Source of the DNA: Leptofilum sp041987425
GTDB lineage: Bacteria > Chloroflexota > Anaerolineae > Promineifilales > Promineifilaceae
Direction: 5' to 3'
Assembly: GCA_041987425.1 (NCBI GenBank)
Contig: JBHIWP010000200.1
Coordinates: forward strand, 1-10,676
Length of the DNA: 10,676 nucleotides
Shown here piece by piece: positions 7,331 through 10,676 of this stretch. Within the stretch, counting starts at the first letter, position 1. Each line of letters begins with the position of its first letter. The position numbers were made by a program, and so were the translations under genes. Under the pieces are notes generated by a model, which had not been told where the DNA came from, made no database searches, and saw only the letters and a program-made list of their open reading frames with translations.

Positions 7331-7843
7331 TTACTTTTGGTTGGCCCACTGTTCCAGACGATAGCGATGGCGACCTTCCAACTTGGTTAACGGCCGTATT
7401 CCCTTCATCATCTCATTGGCCTCATCAAAGCTCATGCCTTCATGCTTCATCAGGTAGGCTGCCAAAATGGTGGCTGAGCGTCCGCGCCCTTTGGCACAGT
7501 GGACCAGGACGGTACGGCCGTCTTCCACCTGCCGTCGCACAAATTCTACTCCGGCATCAATCATCTGCTCTGAGGGAACCGTTACGTCCAACACCTTGAG
7601 CCGATTATAGGCAATGTTGTGTGTTTCATAATGGATTACGTCATCTTCACGCTCAGCACGAATGTTGAGAACAGCCGTAATGCCATTTTCTAGCAAGAAC
7701 TTATAATCTCTTGGATAGTGAGGGGCACCGCCCAGCCAAAGCTGTGGTGTAATTTCGTCGAACCAACGATGTCCCTGAATTTTTTCATAAGTAAAACGAA
7801 TAATCGGAAAAAACTTGTCAAACAGCCAGTGAAAAGGATTCAT
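7331..7843 (-). CDS. Dual-specificity protein tyrosine phosphatase family, PTPMT1-like
   Basis: The 170-residue protein carries the phosphatase signature HCAKGRGRSAT, with nucleophile Cys116 and phosphate-binding Arg122 (CX5R). Asp86 in the LKVLDVTVPS segment is the probable general acid. The framework (WFDEITPQLWLGGAP near 27-41, GITAVLNI, MKGIRP after the P-loop) resembles PTPMT1, the mitochondrial phosphatidylglycerophosphate phosphatase, and its relatives the plant and animal glucan phosphatases. The aromatic N-terminus (1-25) could touch a membrane. No carbohydrate-binding domain is present. It is divergent from a glycogen-branching-type gene and may share a control region with it. No clear ribosome binding site precedes ATG 7843. 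The substrate cannot be told from sequence: phospholipid, phosphoglucan or protein are all possible. Confidence 0.88.
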   Translation of the reverse strand: MNPFHWLFDKFFPIIRFTYEKIQGHRWFDEITPQLWLGGAPHYPRDYKFLLENGITAVLNIRAEREDDVIHYETHNIAYNRLKVLDVTVPSEQMIDAGVEFVRRQVEDGRTVLVHCAKGRGRSATILAAYLMKHEGMSFDEANEMMKGIRPLTKLEGRHRYRLEQWANQK

Positions 7844-8147
7844 AGGCGATTAGGATAACTAGAGTACCAGCAAAAAGCAAAGATGGGCTATAAAAGAGCT
7901 ACAAAATTCTTGCAGATATCTAGGACATACGGCCTATTTTTACTGGCTTAGAGCGATGTTTTCGGTCAAACCGGCCGCAAGTGGTTAACATAAAAATGAA
8001 TCCTTAACACGATTTTAACCATAAAAGGGGCAAAATCGTTTATCCTTATCGCTTTATGGCCGAAACGGGTACTCTTATCTTATGCTTTGTTAACGAGACG
8101 GCCGTATCCTGTGAAGTTTAAATACTACGCACGACACAAGAGGGTTC
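7844..8147. promoter_or_regulatory. Divergent control region between phosphatase and branching-type enzyme
   Basis: These 304 bases separate two divergent starts and must hold both promoters. An inverted repeat TGGTTAA (7982-7988) and TTAACCA (8015-8021) has arm centres 33 bases apart, about three helical turns. Further TTAAC copies occur at 8004-8008 and 8090-8094. This could be an operator. ACGGCCGT lies at 8098-8105. On the minus strand TTGCAA and TTATAG with a 16-base gap form a weak possible phosphatase promoter. No strong promoter is visible for the plus-strand gene. Confidence 0.4.
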
Positions 8148-10052
8148 ATGGCTTTAGGCAGTTTAGAAGAAAAATCACTGGCCTGGCGCGACTGGCTTGC
8201 TCATACGTGGCAAACCTTACGTTATAAAATTCTTCCCGTGCAGCCAGCGGCGCAGCCTGGGATGGGAGCCATCCCGCATGCGGAGGGGACCGTTTTCCGC
8301 GTCTGGGCGCCCAACGCAGAAGCAGTATATGTCACTGGCTCTTTCAATCATTGGCACCCCAACCAGATTCCCCTGGCACGGGAAGGAAACGGCTACTGGT
8401 CTGTCAATGTGCCCCAGGCGAAGGCGGGGGACGAATATAAATTTACGATAGAGCGAGGTCGTCACCATTTGCTGCGCACTGATCCTTATGCCAAAGACGT
8501 AAGGCCGCCTTTCCAAAACGGCGTGGTGCGCAACCGCCTCATGCCGGGCACACAGACGGCCGTTTCTTCCAATCCCCCCTCCTTCCAACCTCCTTCACTC
8601 GAAGAGCTGGTAATCTACGAACTACACGTAGGCACTTTTGGTGAAGCGAACGGCTACCCTCCCTTCGATTTTGATGCTGTGAGGGCCAAACTGCCTTATT
8701 TGCGTTTATTGGGAATTAACGCCATTGAACTCATGCCCGTGAAGGCGTTTTCTGGCGAGCTTTCCTGGGGATACAATCCGGCGCATCCTTTTGCCATCAG
8801 CCAGGCGTATGGCGGCCCAGAAAAATTTAAGCAGCTCATTCGCATGGCACATGCTGAGGGCATCGCCGTGATTGTAGACGTGGTCTACAATCATTTTGGG
8901 CCACAAGACCTCAGCCTGTGGCAGTTCGATGGCTGGCAGCAGCACGGCCTAGGGGGCATCTACTTCTATAATGATTGGCGCTCCAAAACGCCGTGGGCCG
9001 ACACCCGCCCTGATTACGGCCGTCCTGAAGTGCGCCGCTATATTCGCGATAACGTGCGCATGTGGCTGGATGAGTACCAGATCGATGGTTTGCGCTGGGA
9101 CGCAACTTCCTACATTCGTAATGCTCACGGCCACGATGGTGATCCCGGTGCCAATATCCCGGAGGGGTGGGCCTTAATGCAAGGCATTAACGCCGAAATG
9201 CAGCACCACAACCCGCGCCACATCCGCATTGCCGAGGACTTACAGGCCAACAAATGGATTACCGAAGCCATTGAGCATGGAGGCGCGGGTTTCAACACGC
9301 AGTGGGACAGCCAGTTCGTGCATCCCGTTCGCCAGGCCATCATCACCCCACGCGATGAAGACCGGGACATGCTGGCCGTGCGCAACGCGCTGCTGTTCCG
9401 CTATGGGGCAAACGCATTTAGCCGCGTTATTTACACGGAGTCTCATGATGAGGTCGCCAACGGTAAGGCCCGGGTGGTGCACGAAGTAACGATAGCCGAC
9501 CGCGATGATGCTTTGGCAGCCAAACGAGCCGCGTTGGGAGCAGCGCTGGTGTTCACTGCCCCGGGCGTGCCGATGATCTTCCAGGGGCAGGAGTTTTTGG
9601 AAGATGGCTGGTTTGACGACAAACGGCCGCTTGATTGGCACAAGGCGCAACAGAACAGCGGCATGATTGCGCTCTATCGTCACCTAATTAGCCTGCGGCG
9701 CAACCTTGGCAAGAAGACGCGTGGCCTGGGCGGACAGTCGATCAACGTGTTTCACGTTAACAACGTAGCCAAGCTGATTGCCTTCCACCGCTGGCAGCTT
9801 GGCGGGCCTGGCGATGACGTGATTGTGGTGACTAACTTTGCCAACCGGCCTCTCAAGAATTACAAACTGGGCTTTCCGCGTGACGGCCAGTGGCAGGTTC
9901 GCTTTAACAGTGACCTGAAAGCGTATCATCCCAGCTTCACCAGCCACCACGTGCCTACGATTACGGCCGTTCCCGGCGAATATGATCAGCTTGCCTACCA
10001 CGCCACCATAACTATCGGTCCTTACAGCGTTATCATTTTGTCGCAGGGCTGA
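8148..10052 (+). CDS. GH13 alpha-glucan branching-type enzyme with N-terminal CBM48
   Basis: The protein has 634 residues. A CBM48-type domain (about 43-125, FRVWAPNAEAVYVTGSFNHW) precedes a GH13 barrel. Conserved regions are VDVVYNH (Asp244-His249), GLRWDA (Arg316, nucleophile Asp318), IAEDLQ (acid/base Glu363) and ESHDEVANGK (His433, Asp434). SHDEV-x-GK is close to the SHDEVVHGK of glycogen branching enzymes, as is WGYNPAHPFA (207-216). A beta domain closes the protein (about 535-634). The likely reaction is making alpha-1,6 branches in glycogen-like glucan in the cytoplasm. The family also holds hydrolases and transglycosylases, so strict GlgB identity is not certain. AGAGGG at 8139-8144 lies only 3 bases before the ATG. 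Confidence 0.82.
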   Translation: MALGSLEEKSLAWRDWLAHTWQTLRYKILPVQPAAQPGMGAIPHAEGTVFRVWAPNAEAVYVTGSFNHWHPNQIPLAREGNGYWSVNVPQAKAGDEYKFTIERGRHHLLRTDPYAKDVRPPFQNGVVRNRLMPGTQTAVSSNPPSFQPPSLEELVIYELHVGTFGEANGYPPFDFDAVRAKLPYLRLLGINAIELMPVKAFSGELSWGYNPAHPFAISQAYGGPEKFKQLIRMAHAEGIAVIVDVVYNHFGPQDLSLWQFDGWQQHGLGGIYFYNDWRSKTPWADTRPDYGRPEVRRYIRDNVRMWLDEYQIDGLRWDATSYIRNAHGHDGDPGANIPEGWALMQGINAEMQHHNPRHIRIAEDLQANKWITEAIEHGGAGFNTQWDSQFVHPVRQAIITPRDEDRDMLAVRNALLFRYGANAFSRVIYTESHDEVANGKARVVHEVTIADRDDALAAKRAALGAALVFTAPGVPMIFQGQEFLEDGWFDDKRPLDWHKAQQNSGMIALYRHLISLRRNLGKKTRGLGGQSINVFHVNNVAKLIAFHRWQLGGPGDDVIVVTNFANRPLKNYKLGFPRDGQWQVRFNSDLKAYHPSFTSHHVPTITAVPGEYDQLAYHATITIGPYSVIILSQG

Positions 10053-10082
10053 GTTGGCACAAACTGTCTACTTTACGAGACT

Positions 10083-10111
10083 TTTACAAAACAACCTACT
10101 TGACATATACT
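10083..10111 (+). promoter_or_regulatory. Sigma70-like promoter for the EAD gene
   Basis: TTTACA (10083-10088), a 17-base spacer and TATACT (10106-10111) match the -35 and -10 consensus with one mismatch each. Transcription would start near 10118, about 70 bases before the ATG at 10189. A TTGACA at 10100-10105 directly abuts the -10 and is not placed to serve as -35. Confidence 0.5.
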
Positions 10112-10188
10112 AGCCGCAGGGAAAGTAACTTGTGCAAACCGTTTAATCAAACGCAGTAACGTAAACAGCTTCATTCCTTGCAAGAACC

Positions 10189-10676
10189 ATGACAGATTCC
10201 GCAGATAGCAGCCAGGAAAAACCAGTCGATCTCCGAAAGTTGTTGCGCGCCATAAATGATGCCTTTAGCGAGGACGATCTGCGCGATCTCTGCTTTGAGC
10301 TTCAGCTAGATTTTGAAAACCTCCCTGGGACTGTCAAAAAAGATAAGGCCCGCGAGCTGATTATTCACTTTGACCGGCGCAAGCGTATCAATGTGCTGGT
10401 GACTGCCTTCCTGGATCTGCGTCCTCACGTGAACATAGAGGCGATTGTGTTGGAGGAGCAGGATGAAGATCCCACATCGTCACGCATTGAAATTCACACG
10501 GCCGATATCCTGCCACAGGAAGATAAATCTAACACGATGATTGCCAGCAAAAGCTTTAGCGCCATCGCGCGCATGCTGTCACGGGCCGATGTGCACACGG
10601 CCGTTGTCACTTTCCAGACCGATTTTCAGGCCGCCTCACAACAGATTGAGCAAATGAATGACTATAAACAGATACA
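10189..10676 (+). CDS. Effector-associated-domain (EAD-like) protein; 3' end outside window
   Basis: The frame is open for 162 codons from ATG 10189 to the window end. Residues 14-82 form an all-helical domain with the pattern LRKLLRAINDAFSEDDLRDL, CFELQLDFENLPG, KARELIIHFDRRKRI and RPHV. This matches the effector-associated domains of the death-like superfamily described in bacterial conflict systems (closest by memory to the EAD7 type). Such domains link a sensor or effector to a partner by like-with-like contact. Residues 95-162 contain a short strand-like part and a charged helix (about 125-162) that I cannot assign. No strong ribosome binding site precedes the start. It has its own promoter and need not belong with the branching enzyme. 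Confidence 0.78.
   Translation, partial: MTDSADSSQEKPVDLRKLLRAINDAFSEDDLRDLCFELQLDFENLPGTVKKDKARELIIHFDRRKRINVLVTAFLDLRPHVNIEAIVLEEQDEDPTSSRIEIHTADILPQEDKSNTMIASKSFSAIARMLSRADVHTAVVTFQTDFQAASQQIEQMNDYKQI

Larger units (their letters stand above)
2207..10604. repeat. Iterated palindrome ACGGCCGT (11 copies)
   Basis: Exact copies start at 2207, 4980, 6834, 7009, 7390, 7514, 8098, 8556, 9016, 9963 and 10597. The core CGGCCG occurs at least 23 times in the window, including one-base variants at 3835, 4375, 9623 and 10498. With about 50-55% G+C one expects well under one exact copy by chance. Three copies lie in spacers; in genes they are read in all three phases (Thr-Ala-Val, Tyr/Asp-Gly-Arg, Ile-Arg-Pro). 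Confidence 0.85.

Noticed and set aside
10066..10085. GTCT/AGAC hairpin followed by TTTT as terminator of the branching-type gene
   Set aside because: A four-base stem is too weak, and it overlaps the -35 element of the next gene.

Overview
The window looks like a piece of a Chloroflexota genome, probably of the Anaerolineae type. The evidence is indirect: long Pro/Thr linkers built on PTATNTP-like units between exported domains, a bacillopeptidase F-like and a Kp43-like subtilisin side by side, and a gene starting with an effector-associated-type domain. No rRNA, tRNA, insertion sequence, phage gene or CRISPR array was found.

Left part (1-6389, minus strand). Two large exported S8 serine proteases are read leftwards. 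The upstream one (3702-6389) is complete. It has a signal peptide, propeptide, bacillopeptidase F-like catalytic domain and two C-terminal beta-sandwich modules of about 175 residues joined by Pro/Thr linkers. A strong terminator separates it from the second (3475 to beyond base 1). That one has a Kp43-like catalytic domain and beta domain, a proprotein-convertase P-domain, a long Pro/Thr linker, and a third copy of the same module that runs off the window. The three module copies are very similar in protein and DNA.

Middle (6390-7330). About 940 bases hold no large gene. They contain a 37-codon minus-strand reading frame with a strong ribosome binding site and a cluster of inverted repeats, so much of this may be a structured leader of the first protease.

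Right part (7331-10676). A small HCX5R phosphatase resembling PTPMT1 and glucan phosphatases is read leftwards. It is divergent from a GH13 glycogen-branching-type enzyme with an N-terminal CBM48 domain. Downstream of the latter, after a good sigma70-like promoter, an incomplete gene opens with a death-like effector-associated domain (EAD), typical of bacterial conflict and signalling systems.

Across the window the palindrome ACGGCCGT occurs 11 times. It falls in all three codon phases and in spacers, which suggests a highly iterated genomic palindrome rather than protein-driven repetition.
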